A stretch of 64,000 nt of DNA. Origin: Doryteuthis pealeii. Lineage: Eukaryota; Mollusca; Cephalopoda; Myopsida; Loliginidae. Both the position numbers and the translations under genes were made by a program. The notes below the pieces were generated by a model. The model worked only from the letters and a program-made list of their open reading frames with translations. It did not search any database and was not told the DNA's origin. Where the stretch lies: positions 95,733,844 to 95,797,843 of the forward strand of contig CM042138.1 of the NCBI GenBank assembly GCA_023376005.1. Reading direction: 5' to 3'. Position 1 is the stretch's first letter, and each line of letters starts with the position of its first letter. Below are positions 22,095-35,756 of this stretch, one piece after another.

Positions 22095-25000
22095 TTGGTT
22101 TAGCCACCCACCAAAATATCTATCTCTGCTATGGTCCAGATTTAAATTTAAGGTCTCAGTATAAAAAACAACTTGCCAAACGATATATTTGACTGTTGCT
22201 GCAAAGTCTTTAATAACTCTCATTCATGACCGTTCATAATTTTTTAGTAAAACAAATCACACATTTCATTAATGTCACATAAAAGAGCATGAAAATAATT
22301 TTTTGAGGTCTTTTTTTTTTTTTTTTAATCAATGCTCTAATCTGTGGGAAACAATTTTATTTTCCTGTAAAGATTAATCACAAATTCATAACAAAAAAAA
22401 TATAATAGAAAAAGGGAAAACATCAGGACATATATAATAAACATATCATATAATACTGAAGATAATACATATATGAAAAATGATAAGCCTAATAATAATG
22501 ATTAATAATAATGATAATAACAATGAAAGCAATGATACATGTTTTGTCAAAAGTGATTATTCTTAAAAACAAAAATCAACACCATAACCATTCGAAAAAA
22601 AATCGATCGTTTGAAAACAACATGTTTCATAAAACATACAAAAAGATAGCTAAATTTCAAAATGGAAAGAGAGAGAGAGAGAAACAGAGACACAGAGAGA
22701 AAATACAAAAATATACAATCCTATCATATAGACTAAAAGGTAAATATATATATATATATATATTGCAATGTCATACAAGAATAGACAAGATTAATTTCAA
22801 TAATTTCAATAAAAATCATAAGAAGTTGGAAGGTTTTTAAAAGAACATATCATTGTATTTTCGTTTTTGTTTTGTTGTGGGGTTGGGGTTTTTACCCCCA
22901 ATAATAAGCAAACAAAATCAAACAATGTAAATATTTCTGCATTTATGCATACAAAGATGAAAATTCCAAAATAACATGAAAAAGTAAAAAAATTTAAAAA
23001 AATTTAAAAAAATAAAATTTAAAAAAATGGAGTTAACCAACATTGGATGAAATAATGGTTGTGTTTGTTTTGTTCTTGTTTTTTTTTTTTTTTTGTTTTT
23101 TTTTAGTATGTTTTTCATGAAAATTTCAGGCTAACTTTTCAAACTATAAAAAGAAATATCAAGAATCAGCCACAATGAAATCATGGATGACAAAAATACA
23201 GGAGATAAGTAGAAATATATATGTAGATATGAATACATAAACAACTCTCAACCATGGAAAAAACAACAACTAATATTCAGTTCTTATCACTAAAAGTGAT
23301 TAGAATAAAGCAGATGAATATAACAGATCAGATATGTATACTGCATACATATGCAACCATAGACACAAACATGTATGGAAAATATGCATACATATAATTG
23401 CATTGTTCTCCTTTATTCATGTATACATATAATTGGTTTTTATTTATATAAAATAGGACTCTACCAAATTGCTTTGAACAGCACATGTAAACCAAATACA
23501 ATATAGACTTTTTCCGCTGTAATTTATGAACCAATCAGCATTTAAAAGATTACTTTAAAGATGATAATAAAGAGTAGGTGTAAAGGTATTCTTTTCAGCA
23601 TCAAATTATTTGCTGATCTATATGATACATTTTTTTTTAATACAACTGTGGGTATTATAGATAGGAAGTCAAACAGCAAGGACTCAAGCTATAAACCTAA
23701 ACAATCAAGATGAGCTATGGTGAGCCAATAACGGCCTCGAGAACACATATCTTCTATATGTAAGTAAATGCATATATATATATATAGCTAATGAAACATT
23801 GATATTAAGTATCATATATATGTAAAGGAAGACATGTATTAAGTACTGACTGCCAATGACATATTCTATCCTTATCATAAATATATGATACTTGCTCATT
23901 GTATAAAAAGCCTCAATGTCAACCACATGAGGTCTTGTTACCTGACCACAACCTGGTGCCTAATTGACACCAGCTGGGTCACCCAGGTGAAGGTGTATGA
24001 TGTTGAAAGACCAGAAACACCTAATGATCCTGGGATTACATCAGTGAAGATGTGATCAAGGGCAACTTTAGGGTGTATTCCCTGATATGACTAATGAAAC
24101 CTTGATTTCAAGTATCATATATAGGTAAATGATATATTCTATCCTTATTATAGATATATTACACTTGCTTTAAACATTGGACCTGGTATACAATTAATAA
24201 AAAGTATTGTTGTACAGTCCATCCAAGATGTATTTATTCAATTCCCCACAAGGATGGCCCAAGGCTCTTTTACAGTGGAAGACTCTATGAAGATATAGTG
24301 GTTTGAAAAAAATATGTCCTACTTACTCAGCACTTGTCATAGTCATCAGAGAATAATCCTAACCCTAACCTTTTGGTTCAATGGGGTACCTAGGGTATTA
24401 GATACCCTGAATATGAGCCTTATATTTATCATGATCCCATTCGCAAATAACCAGGGTACTAGCATTAAAAAACATGTCTTACTCTAACTAAGTGTTACCT
24501 ACCATTGTATACCAGGTATAAGAACCTTGGGAAGTCTACAAACTATACTATAAAATATATTTCTAATTTCTATATGCCTTTTCCTAGGATATGAGCAAAA
24601 ATACAGATAACCTTAATATGAAACTTTGCTTGAATATATCATTGATAAATATGTCTAAAATGTTTTGTCGTATACAAGTATACACCATAATGTTGTCATT
24701 TATGTTTACTAGGTATGCAGTAATGTTTTTTTTATAGTTAGAGTGAAGAAAAAAAGAGACTAACATAATAAAAAGAGAAAAGACAAAACAAAATTATTTT
24801 AGGTATTTCATTCTTGTTTCATTCTTCTTTTTCTTTGTTCATGTTAGTAAGCGCACAGGACGATGAAGCAACTAAGATTTGCCGTTAAGCCCTCATGTCA
24901 GTTAGTAATGGGCGACCTTTGAAATTAGCCAAAAAAGTGTCCTTGAGTTAGCTCCCTTCCCTAATCCCTGAATTTAATTCTCCATATTGATTTTTTTTTT

Positions 25001-25244
25001 TAATGTACTTATTTTAACAATAAATGAGGATAATAGAATAAACATTATCAGAAAGTGAAAACATTTTTAAATTGTTTTAATGCTGTACTTTCATATAAGA
25101 CTAAGTGTAGAAAATGTTAAAATAGTAATAGAGAATATATATACGACCTATGGAATAATACAACCCTTTCCTGTTTTACTATTTATTTTCATCTTTTTAT
25201 CAGTTTTTATTAAACTGTTTTATGAAACTTTCTCCACAGTATCT

Positions 25245-25352
25245 CTCTATCTATACACCTATCAATCTAATCTATATTTCTAATCTATTTATCCCAGACT
25301 GTTCATATCTATTTGTTTATTTCAGTTTATCTATCTATCTATCTATCTATCA

Positions 25353-25415
<63 letters not shown>

Positions 25416-25530
25416 TCATATCTATCTTTCTTTCTCAGTCTGTTCATATCTATCCATCTATCTATTCCAGTCTATTGATAATTGTTTTTCAATCTATCTA
25501 TCTATATATCTATCTATCCCAGTCTATTTA
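25245..25530. repeat. Compound GATA and TA microsatellite (arm B)
   Basis: This is the inverted copy of 11,296-11,575, with the TA core interrupted once (TATTATAT). Confidence 0.9.
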
Positions 25531-25924
25531 TATAAAGATGCCCTATTACTTATGCTTCACCCTCAATTTAGACTCTATTTGACAATTATAATAGAAATTG
25601 TATTGAATAATGAAATAAGTTATTTGTTTCCAATTTTGAAATAGAGACAAGTATTAATTCGTTTTTCACTGTATTCATGCTAATATTTTGTGCATTCAGT
25701 AATTTACTAATTTTTAACTCAAGGTTATCTTTGGGTTTTTTTTGGTTTTTTTTGTTTATTGGTTTTTGGTTTTTGCTGTTACTGTAACAGCATATGATGA
25801 TACAGAATTTATATGCATTATTATTTTTGTGATCAGAGATGCCTGTAGTGGCAAACTCACTTACAGAATGCTAAATATTTATTATGATTTTTACTTAATC
25901 TTCAAGCAATAATTTCTGTAGGTA

Positions 25925-26175
25925 TCTATGGTAGGATGTGACACAAGGTTGCAAGTATAGGACATCCTGTGAGGATTCAACTCGTTATTCAGTAGTAATG
26001 GATATGTAAGATTAGCTCACTAACCATTACATTACATAGACACCCTTTGTACCTAACCCATTTGTTATAGTAGGATGTGACACAAGGTCACAGTATAGGG
26101 CATTCAACGAGGATCGAACTCACTATTCAGTAGATCTGCAAGACAAGCTTGCAAACTCTTACAACATGATGAGAT
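25925..26175 (-). mobile_element. Two tandem SINE family III units (arm B)
   Basis: This is the inverted copy of 10,640-10,900, with the same two units and the A-type bases (GCAAGTATAGGACATCC). Confidence 0.6.
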
Positions 26176-26889
26176 GCCCTTAAGCAATAATTTTGGTATC
26201 TATCTTGCAAAGTGAAGTTGAATTTTTTTTTTTTTAATTAAAAAGGAGTGAAAATTACTGGGATATTTGTTTTTTAAATCTAAATTTAGGTTACTTCAGT
26301 GAGACTAGGGGAAAGGTGGAATTATTTCACTGTTTAGAGTCCCATTACTAACTGTGTAGTGCTGAATATTAGATTGCTATAAATGGCAAGCCAGTGAACC
26401 ACATATATACACGCAATCATACATATATACATACATTCATCAGCATACACTTTCATATGAAACACTCAAAAGCTCAGGTCATGCATTGAATACAACATAC
26501 ACACTTAAAGGCATTACAAGAACCAGGATTTTGTTTGTTGAAAATTTCTCAAGGTAAATAGACTATGATAAACAAAATATTCTTTGAAAAAAAAAAAAAA
26601 AAAAAAAAAAGAGAGAGAAAGAGAGAGAAAGAAATTTATGGTATGCCAACAGAAGTTCCAAACTAAAACAGTTTTGCTTGTATTAGTCAGACAATTTTTT
26701 TAAAGAATTATTTGGTATCCTTGATCACTGTGGAAAAAAACAAATGCTTAATATTAATAAGGAAAAAAAGGTTTGTTTTAATAAAAGCAGGTCTAGTCCC
26801 TGAACTATCCTGCAGCATTTTGTCAACACAAAAACGGGTTATACGTACCATAGAACTCGGCAAATCTTACTTTATTTTCAAAACGTGTT

Positions 26890-27154
26890 GAATCAGGAAA
26901 CAGAAGGAGTGAGTGTGTGTTGGGTCTACCTCAGAATGCTTCTATCGTTCTCTGCGGTCATTTTTCAGTGAACATCTGTTGCTGTCGTTCGTTCGTTCGT
27001 TCGTTCGTTCGTTCATTCAACAATCGTGTTGCTGCAGCCGTTTTCGGAAATTTTCAGCCATCACCAGGCTGCCATCACTGATGCCCTGCTTGCTATTCTG
27101 TTGACTAAACCCTCTCATTTCGGAAAGATCGTCAAAACTGGCTTTGCTAGACAG
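26890..27154 (+). CDS. Possible first exon of an opposite-strand gene (arm B copy)
   Basis: This is the arm B counterpart of 9,661-9,930, here on the plus strand, with the donor CTAGACAG|GTGAGT at 27,155. It matches the arm A copy closely, with small indels such as a lost CC near 27,069 that disturb the frame. The GTTC tract lies at 26,983-27,014. Confidence 0.3.
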
Positions 27155-27844
27155 GTGAGTAATAGGGCTCTTCTTCCTCCTGTCTACTCATGGTAGATGG
27201 CGCCACTTGTGAAAGCCCCATCTTCATCATCAGGATAAGTAAACCTGATCTGCTGTGCAAGCTTTTAATTTTTAATCATCGGGATCTTTCAATTCCTCAA
27301 TTAAACTGTTTATGTAGCTGAAAGCAGAAGTAGGAGGGCTTCTGTTTAGAACAATTCTTTCTTTTGCCTTATTACCAATGCAGGCTGCCCAAAAAATTGG
27401 GGAGGAAGTTTTTGGACAACCCATGAAACCACACAACTTACCTGCTTGCTTATTACATGAAAGGAAATATAGGATTATCCTAGAATGAAGAATTCTCTCT
27501 GTTAGATTATGATTCCTTTTGAATAATCTAAGGATTTTTTAATCCCCTGAAGCTAAAATCTTAAGATGAACAGGAATCAAAAGTTTGAAAATAGATTAAG
27601 GCACAAATTGTTTTAAAGACTATTCTTTGATTATATCTAGTTTTTGAAATAATTTTGATTAACGATATATATTCTTGGAATACTAAATTATATATGAAAT
27701 TTAGATTTTTCCAAATGTTGAAATAAAAAATTCATTTTAGAATATGAAATCTGAGAGTTAAATTCATTATCAAGAAATTGATTAATGAGATAGATCACTA
27801 ATTAGGAATGAGCCTATTCTAGTAGTGACCACTCCTAACAGTTT

Positions 27845-28057
27845 TGAATTCAGAGTTTTCCTTCGCCTAGACCGGTTGCCTAACCAAGGTTAAAGAGCCC
27901 AGTCTGTCCTACTATTTACCCATAGATGGGGGGAGAGTAGTTGGATCCATACCTTTCCCAAGGGTATTAGCGCTATGTGATCTGTAGCTTCTTCCAGGAT
28001 TTGAACTCGGGTCAATTAGTCCATTTCCTACGACTCTATTATACCACATGCCTCCAA
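27845..28057 (-). mobile_element. SINE family II (arm B)
   Basis: This is the inverted copy of 8,752-8,970 and is nearly identical. Confidence 0.73.
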
Positions 28058-28472
28058 CAAGAAAGTCATCTCTATATTGAAAACTATATCAAAACTAGTT
28101 AAAATATACAAATAGTTACTATTGATAGAGTGAATAATATCTTAAAAAAAGAAAGTATTCTACTACCTCTTGTCAAAACAGTAAAATCTGTATATCTGTA
28201 TATCTATATATAATATATGTAGTTATCATTATAGAATCTTTTTCTTTCACTTTAATTTATACATTTTCATCAGTGACTTTAAACAAAATTATGACAAATA
28301 ATTGATTTCACTCTTGAAAAGGTATTACCTTTAAAAAAAAAACAAAAAAAAACATGTATTTAAGAAATGCATGGAATTCTGGATAAAACTACTGAAGATC
28401 CCAATAAAACAAACATCCAATTTATAAAAATCTATAGAAAATCTCCAGAAAACATATACTCAATAGTAAAAG

Positions 28473-28718
28473 TAAGTAGGTGGAGTGGCCTATTGTCGGT
28501 ATCAGCCAGACAGCGAGGGAGTCTTTCCCTTTTCATTAGCACTAGACTGTTTTTGTAGCTGGGGTGAAGTGTTACATTTACCATCAGCTCCCTACTTTAC
28601 CACACAGATAAGATTACTCAAACTGTGCTATTCATGCACTGAGTTGGCAGGACCAATACTGAGCGCAGAACCTTGTGATTCCTTGGCGGTGCTCTACCGA
28701 CTGAGCTAAACCAGTCCT
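28473..28718 (-). mobile_element. tRNA-derived SINE, family I, second copy (arm B)
   Basis: This is the reverse complement of 8,085-8,332; the head ends at about 28,718 with the A box in reverse (CTACCGACTGAGCTAAACC). Confidence 0.78.
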
Positions 28719-29669
28719 TATGCTCTATAGTCTAAGAATATTATATACATTAGAACTATATGCAATATTTAAAATCGTAGTAAACAATATCTCTATTCTA
28801 AATAATCATAATAATGAAAAATGTTCCAAAATCAGTTGTGACAATATTTACTGAATAAAGATCTGGCTTAAGTTCAAGTTGTAAATAGCATTATTAATAA
28901 TGCAACTTTGTGCCTTTTTTTTTATGGGGATTCTTATAATTCTATTTTGTGATCAAAATTCATAAAATTTAATCTATTACAGAAAATTTATTTTTAATAT
29001 AAATTCCCTAATCTAATTCATAATAATCTAGTCGACTGCTAAATTGATTAGCGTTAATTTCAAAATTTTGCTACCAAACTCGCAGCTTATTCTTAAGACC
29101 TACATAAATTCTAATGATAGACAGGGTACAATGGGATGAATAAACAAGATATAGGACAACAAATTCAAATGGTGCCACATCTTGGAATGATATGTTGAGT
29201 AAATGGCAAAATAAACTAAACAGTAATCAACCTGCTAATGTTCTTATTTTAATTTTAATTTAATACTGCCTTAAACCATTCAGTGTTGGGTGTTAATTTG
29301 TACACAATTCAACCTGAAAATACTAGCTTTTTAATTTTGTTATACCTAGAGCTTCTATCTTTCATCTTCTGTTAATAACTTCCTATGTGATACGAATTTG
29401 ACCAAGTATTCCCTATCTTAAAGAACTTGTAGTTCTGTCTCTTATCTTCCAAAGTTATTAGTTATCAAAGGCCAATTCTCTTTTTAAGAATATTTTTCAA
29501 AGGGCAACAGAAGGTCTAATTTTTTTCAAACATATCCATAACAAAACATGGCTGACAGGTAAATAAAAATAACACCAATCAAAATGACAGCAATTTTACA
29601 GGAAAATTTCAAAAACTCAGTAATTTTACAAAGGCATCAAAAATTCAAACGGCTCGCTGCACTACTTGC

Positions 29670-29803
29670 CTATGCTTAACAATACTATTCTTCCTTAATT
29701 TGGTTGAGCCCAGCCAGTGATGTAGGAACTGAAGGCATCAGAAATTCCATAGCAGATCATCATATATCCAACCTATGATTCCAAGAAAACACGTAACAAA
29801 GGC
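29670..29803 (-). CDS. UNC93-like second exon, arm B inverted copy
   Basis: This is the reverse complement of the short UNC93-like exon. The acceptor lies at 29,804 and above (CTGAAAG on the + strand), and the GC-type donor is read as ACTTGC on the + strand just below 29,670. It has net two fewer bases than A and C because of small indels around 29,690-29,765, which shift the frame; these look like consensus errors. Confidence 0.75.
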
Positions 29804-30356
29804 CTGAAAGAAAAAAAAGAAAGAAAAAATCCAATAATTCTTTGCAAGAATTCATGCAAAACTCTTTTTAAGTAACCATAAAAAGATAAATAGCCATATT
29901 TTCACTAGCATATATGCACCATCCAGGGGCAAGTATTTATGTTTTAATGTAATAAATATTATATTAATAGAAAGAGAATGAACTAAATAAGAATGCAGAT
30001 AAAAAGATTTGAAACAGAGGGGGTTAGTTAATCGAAAAATAGAACAACTGAAATTACTCTTCTATCACTCCCGTTTTTTCATTGCTAAATTTTCCTGAAT
30101 TTAGCTATTTAGTTAGAATAGGAAGTAAATAAAATTACAGTTATTTCTTCTTGTTATGGATTTCTTTGAAGATTTATCCCAAGATTTTTGGTCATATTCA
30201 TAAAGATAAAACCAAATTTAGAAATCAATAATATTAAAGCACATATTTATTAAAAATCAAATTTTTAATTATCAATATGCAAATTAGCCTCCCGTTCACA
30301 CTGTAAACGATATTGTTGATATATAATCAGTTGCATTTTTTAGTGTAGAATGTCAA

Positions 30357-30614
30357 CAGTGGCTTCAGCCTCTGGACCATTGGCTATATTAACGGCGTCG
30401 ATCCCAGGGGGCCATCCCCCAGGCAACACCAAGCCCTTGATTTAAAGGGGCAGGGCTGGGTTTATTGCCCAGTGCCTGAGGGCCCCCTTGAGGGGGAATG
30501 CCGACGGATCGAACGCACTTTTCAACCCGCCTACCCCATGAGTCTCGGCTTGTCGGGTGGTCCCACATAAATAGGGCCTTGTGTCGACCATACAGTGGGG
30601 TACGTGAAAATATC
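30357..30614 (+). mobile_element. Haplotype-specific GC-rich SINE-like insertion (arm B)
   Basis: This is the inverted copy of the element at 6,169-6,422. The outer target duplication (30,615-30,631) is intact; the inner one (about 30,344-30,356) is eroded by indels. Its presence in both arms of contig 1 shows that the arms derive from one haplotype. Confidence 0.82.
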
Positions 30615-30925
30615 ATGTAGATATGGTCAACTGTGATAATATGAAAACTATTTTATTAATAATTGAGGTTTTAAATAAGATTGACTGTAGGAGGATAAGT
30701 GAATGAGCATAATGTGATATATATATTATGCTAAAATTTTAAAATAAAGATTATTATCCCAGCAAACTAGAATATAAGGATTAAAAACAATGAAGATAAA
30801 GAAATTATCTTAAATGATCTTAAATACAAAAATTAAATCAAAAATAAAAATAAAAAAACATGTCCAAAATTAAATTACACATCAATTTTCCAATAGATAT
30901 TTTTCTATAAGTAAAAAAGGTTAAA

Positions 30926-31188
30926 GTCTATAGAATGTCTATTATTGGTATCAGCCAATCAGCAAGGAGTCTTTTTTTCTTTCTTTTTTCACTAGCGCAA
31001 AATCAGAGAGATTGTTTTGGATGAGTTGAAAGCGCACACACCTTAAATCAGGTCCCGGATGCTTTCCACACAGATCAGATTATCTAAGGTGCCTACTCAT
31101 GCGCTGATTGGGGGGGGGGACCGGTATCGAAACCAAAACCTTACGATTCTTAGGCGAATGTTCTATCGACTGAGCTAAACTGACCCCT
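30926..31188 (-). mobile_element. tRNA-derived SINE, family I (arm B, intronic)
   Basis: This is the inverted copy of 5,593-5,852. The head ends at about 31,188 (TGACCCC on the + strand) and the A box is read in reverse at CTATCGACTGAGCTAAA. Confidence 0.78.
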
Positions 31189-31256
31189 ATAGAACAGTTT
31201 AGTTTTTTTTTAAAGTTACACTGACTTAGAAATGATGTTAAGAACAGAATCAGCTT

Positions 31257-32936
31257 CTTGGTAATTTCGGCGCTGATGTAGCCCATGTGAATGGCGCTGA
31301 ACATGTAGAGAGGGATGAGCATGATGAATCTCCAGTCGGTCATGAAGACGAGCACAACAGCTTTGACATCTTGCCACACCTGCCAACAGCTGCTAACGTT
31401 GGTTTGAGAAGTCTGGCACTTGTAGTACATAGTCAGTGGTCCGACCAGAAAATAGAATGAAGAAAGCCAGGATGTCCATCCCAGAAAATACAGCAGTGAG
31501 GATGAAGATTGTTGTCTGATCTAACCTGAACCGTCTCGGTGTTGACTCATCAGAATGGCTATAGGAGACACCACAGTGGCGTACTGGCTGCTATTCTTTG
31601 CCCGGAAATGAAGGTATGTCTCGTTATACGAGGACATTGTGTTGTTCGGGGAGACCAACACAGGGGCAGATGAATTGCTTGCCTAAAAAATTAGGATGAT
31701 ATCAAATTGCCAAACACTTCAAGAAAAAATGATCAGATAGAAGATTACCTGGAATTTGCTGCAGACATGTTCCGTCTTTTGGTTGGTCTTCATGGATAGC
31801 TGCAGGCCAGTCGTTGAAATGTAGGTTCCGCGGATGCGCCCCATGAGACTGCGGTTCCAAGAAACCGAGCATAGCTGACCACGGGCATGAGAATGTAGAC
31901 TTTGGGATAACAGTTGCCTGATTACTAAAGCAAGTGGAACATAACAGTGAACAAGGGTTGCCCCTTCGGTTTCACTCTTGACGACGTATGACGCAAACAA
32001 GGACCAATCACAAAGAATGCAAACCACCAGGACAAAGTCATTAAGTCCGACGCCAGCCTTCAGAGTCAGGCCTGCTTCTGCAATGCCTCAAAAACCGAAA
32101 GCATGTACATAACATAAACCAATGCTATAAGCGAACAGATTTCCAGTGTTTACCTGGTTTTTCCTCATTCGGATATCGGAAATAAGTCCAGCTTTTGAAG
32201 ATGTGCGTCTGAAATGTCTTTCAGAGATGAGACTGCTGCAGAGACATATTTGAATAAGCTGCTTGTTAGGTGATTAAGCATGTGGATGCAGCTCGGACAG
32301 GTTGAAATGGCTCACGACTTGCACAATGAGTGACTTGAGAGCAATTTTGAGCTTCCATATAAATGGAGGAAAGGTGCCGCTTGCTCATATTGAACGATGG
32401 TTCAATTCAATCAACTCGGTAGTTTGGAGGGATATCCAGATATCAACCGAAAATCTCGTCTAAAACCGGCTCTCTTCAATTAATGGAAGCATTGCTCTCT
32501 GGTGCTTATCTGTTTAGTTATTCTCATATTGTCATTTGTGGTTTCATTTATGTTTTCAAAGCTGGCGCTCCAGCAGTCGTTGGGTGTTAAGGCATTTGAA
32601 TCTGCAGGGATTCTTCAACGGGACGTCTGCAGTAGAGATATCAGCAGGAGTGCCTGCAAGAACAGGGGTCTTATTAGGTTTCTGCAAGGTAACCGCATGG
32701 ACCAAATCAAGAAGTGGAGTATCACTGGTCTTCATTGCAGATAGGATGATCGATTGGTATCGTTAATGGTGTTATCAGTAGCAAACCAGATAGAATTTAC
32801 AAGCATTGGACGCTATTCGTTGATTTGGTTATTGCAAGGCTGCATGAAGCGAGTTCTGCATTTTGGAATTGTCGAGCTCAGCTTCCTGGAAGATATCATT
32901 TGCGGTAATATCTCTCTTGGATCGCCTGCGTTGAGG
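31257..32936 (-). pseudogene. UNC93-like long exon, arm B: partial and broken by indels
   Basis: This reverse-complement copy of the 3' two thirds of the long exon is truncated by the N gap; its last bases before the gap match arm A near 3,839. It has many one- and two-base indels and no continuous frame. The error density is far higher than in A or C and rises towards the contig end, so the breaks are better read as poor consensus than as a true pseudogene. It shares the A-type luminal-loop alleles where they are readable. Confidence 0.72.
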
Positions 32937-33036
32937 NNNNNNNNNNNNNNNNNNNNNNNNNNNNNNNNNNNNNNNNNNNNNNNNNNNNNNNNNNNNNNNN
33001 NNNNNNNNNNNNNNNNNNNNNNNNNNNNNNNNNNNN
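32937..33036. other. Assembly gap (100 N)
   Basis: This is a run of exactly 100 N, the conventional size for a scaffold gap of unknown length. It separates two contigs that carry the same locus, so the join is more likely haplotype duplication than a real adjacency. Confidence 0.99.
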
Positions 33037-33138
33037 GTCAAAAGTCGCCACTATGATAAAAGTGGCTTAGCGTTAGCTCGTCTATTTTGGGACGTTAGTC
33101 TGGTTTAATATATATATGCAAGTATATGTGTGAAGGAG

Positions 33139-33160
33139 AGAGAGAGAGAGAGAGAAGAGA

Positions 33161-33224
<64 letters not shown>
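33139..33224. repeat. GA microsatellite near the start of contig 2
   Basis: An almost pure GA tract of about 85 bp has two interruptions. A second GA tract lies at 33,857-33,931. Confidence 0.95.
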
Positions 33225-33226
<2 letters not shown>

Positions 33227-33675
33227 TGTAATACTGGGGCTTCGTGTTTGTTGCCTATACAAGCTTCAATGATAAAATTAATAGCAGTTCAACCTGCTGC
33301 ATTTCTACTGATATCTGTACAATAACAAATCTTTCTAATACTGGAGGCCTCTCAAGGAGTAAAAGCAACACAACCCCTAGCTCCCACTCCTTAACTACGC
33401 TCCTGACACTAAGTTCGATCCTCGAAATATGATATCTCTGTAACATAAACAATGCTACTATTGTTAAATGTATTCTTTTTATTCGTCTGAATTTTTTTTC
33501 TCTCTGCCTTCTTTTATATTTAATGAAATAACAATCTTTTTTATCTCCTCATTCTGTGTTGTAAAGAGTAATTTCTTTCAAAGTTGACAACGTTTTACCT
33601 GTTATTTTATTTGCTTTAACAAAAAACAAAAAAAGAAAGAGAAACACTGAATAAAATAAACAAAAACAGTGTTGA

Positions 33676-33800
33676 GGTATAATAGTTACCGAGCGCTGGC
33701 TATCAGACCAATGTTATTGAGCTCGATTCGCACCGAGTGTCTCATGTTTTTCTGACCTTTGTACCAAACTACGATAAAAATCAATAAATTAAAGATTAAC
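33676..33800 (+). mobile_element. SINE family III fragment (5' extension of arm C)
   Basis: TTACCGAGCGCTGGCTATCA is followed by a B-box-like GAGCTCGATTCGCACCGAGT and GTACCAAACTA, the same pattern as the fragment near 600. It is present only in contig 2 because contig 1 starts later. Confidence 0.5.
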
Positions 33801-33852
33801 TTTTCAGCAAAATGCCGAAACTTCCAAACTACTCGGTAATGTAGTACTGTCA

Positions 33853-33856
<4 letters not shown>

Positions 33857-33921
<65 letters not shown>

Positions 33922-33931
33922 TGGGACTGAA
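33857..33931. repeat. Second GA microsatellite near the start of contig 2
   Basis: A GA tract of about 75 bp with AGAAGAGAAG interruptions, the same pattern as 33,139-33,224. The interval between them holds a family III SINE fragment and no gene. Confidence 0.95.
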
Positions 33932-34154
33932 AGAGAGGGAGAAAAAAAAGATATAGAGGCTGAAAAAGAGTTAGAAAGATTTATTTCTCTTCCCACTCTT
34001 ATTCTTAACTTGTCTTAGAATAGCGTAGCCCGTAGACATCGCGATCGGTAACTGTCAGTTTCTAGCCTATGCGAATATCAAAAACCGTTGACTCTGTTTC
34101 TACGCTAATATAACTTAGATCTACATACATATGCTCTATCACAGATATTGAGCA

Positions 34155-34370
34155 GGAGCGCTTAGCGTAAAGATTATCGTCGTAGTAAAATGGAATCGGC
34201 GACCCGAGTTCAAATCCTGGACAAGGCGTTTTGCGTTTGCTTTCGCGATAATACCATCGGGAAAGGCATGAATTCATCTATTCCCTGCAACTATAGGTGA
34301 ATAGTAGGACAAACTGGTTCTTTAACCATGGTTATGCAACTAGTTTTAGAGAAGAAAACTCTTAATTAAA
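34155..34370 (+). mobile_element. SINE family II (arm C)
   Basis: This is the arm C copy of 134-350, with the same B-box-like motif and body. Confidence 0.7.
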
Positions 34371-34432
34371 ACCAGCTTTACTCCACTTAAAAATTGACCT
34401 TATGCCACATGCTTTTTGTGGCGGAGGCGATT

Positions 34433-34468
<36 letters not shown>

Positions 34469-35376
34469 CTCATAAAATATTGATAAGAAAAATCAATTGT
34501 TTAATTAATTAAAATCATGATTGGACTTAGGTTTTTAAGAATTAAAAATACATTAGCGTTGTAACAAAATTAGCTACCTCGTGTTTTTTTAATAGTTAAC
34601 GAGCCAGACTAGCAGAGCTTTCATATTGAGTTCGATTCTCACCGAGTGCCCTATGTTTCAACTCAAGTGCTAAACTTAACAGGATAGAATTAATGAATTT
34701 CCACTTTCAAACAAGGGGAATAACTCATTTGTTTGTCTTTCCTTGGTGGATATGAAAATTAAAAGGCACTCGAATTACTACCTTATTAAATGTTGAAATT
34801 ATCCTTAAATGGAATCTCTTATATTCAAATGGCGTATTTATCTTTATTGAAAAAAAAATTTTGACACGTTCTCTTATCTATTTTTGGATGGAAATATAAG
34901 GGAGCTAACTCATCTTAAACTCGTTCCGCTAATATTTTCTTTCTCTCTTCCTATGAGTTTACTATTTTAAACAATTCTGCTAATTAAGTTTTATAAATAA
35001 ATTAGTTCTATTCCATAGTTATTTGATTGACCTATACATTTTTATTCAATTCAGTCTCAAGATATTATGCACGTATTTTTGTCGCTATATTCTTACTATG
35101 AAACCTAAAGAAGGTGATGTTCAAATCAATACTAAACAAAATTAAAGGCTGGTCGGAGTGGATATGAATCTGTATTATTTCAGCCATTATCACTCTCTAA
35201 CAAGACAAAGAAAAACTAAAGTTCGAAGTTTCATAGCAAAATTATTTGTTATTTATTTATTTAATCATGTATTTAACCACTTATAATAATAACATGGTCT
35301 GCTAGTCTATCTTACTAACCATTACAACCACACGGGGTGCCCAAGCGATGCATGTTACTTGGTAAATAAAAACATA

Positions 35377-35661
35377 TAGGTATAGAAGAACAATTTCCTC
35401 GTAAATTCCTACCATAAAATAAACTGAACCCTCATTTTATGTCCGTGCTTTTGCAATAAATGTTTTATTTTTCTTGCACCCGTTATTTTACAATACTAAA
35501 TATATTTTCTTGATTCTTTAACAAATAAAGAAAATATATTTAGTATTGTAAACTAACGGTGCAAGAAAAATAAAACATTTATTGCAAAAACACGGACATA
35601 AAATGAGGGTTCAGTTTATTTTATGGTAGGAATTTACGAGGAAATTGTTCTTCTTTACCTA
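35377..35661. mobile_element. Snap-back MITE-like hairpin (arm C)
   Basis: This is the arm C copy of 1,350-1,635. The two arms remain nearly perfectly complementary in both haplotypes, so it is either young or under selection for structure. Confidence 0.75.
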
Positions 35662-35756
35662 GACACACACACACACACGCATGCGTGCGCGCGTGGCTGT
35701 TTATTTACATGATACATACATACATTTTGCATTTAATTTGGTTACAAGAGGTTTTT

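Larger units (their letters stand above)
18497..29669 (-). other. Arm B counterpart of the A region beyond exon 2
   Basis: This mirrors 7,133-18,274, with the same SINEs, TIR element, repeats and microsatellites listed separately. No additional gene is visible on either strand; the short open frames are AT-rich or microsatellite translations. Confidence 0.6.
29804..31256 (-). other. Intron of UNC93-like gene, arm B inverted copy
   Basis: This is the reverse-complement counterpart of the arm A intron. It contains the GC-rich insertion (30,357-30,614) and the tRNA-derived SINE (30,926-31,188). The expected GT donor is missing (TACCAAG is followed directly by AAGCTG), most likely because two bases were dropped in the consensus. 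Confidence 0.75.
18497..32936 (-). repeat. Arm B: inverted copy of arm A
   Basis: This is the reverse complement of arm A from 18,274 back to about 3,839, where it is cut by the N gap inside the UNC93-like long exon. It carries the same haplotype-specific variants as A: the GC-rich insertion, absence of the 14-bp insertion seen in C and D, and A-type bases in the luminal-loop codons. Quality is good from about 21 to 30 kb. From 31 kb to the gap it carries many indels that break the reading frame and remove a splice donor. Confidence 0.93.

Noticed and set aside
32502..32766. Overlapping plus-strand frames in arm B
   Set aside because: They are antisense to the broken UNC93-like exon and arise from the inverted copy.
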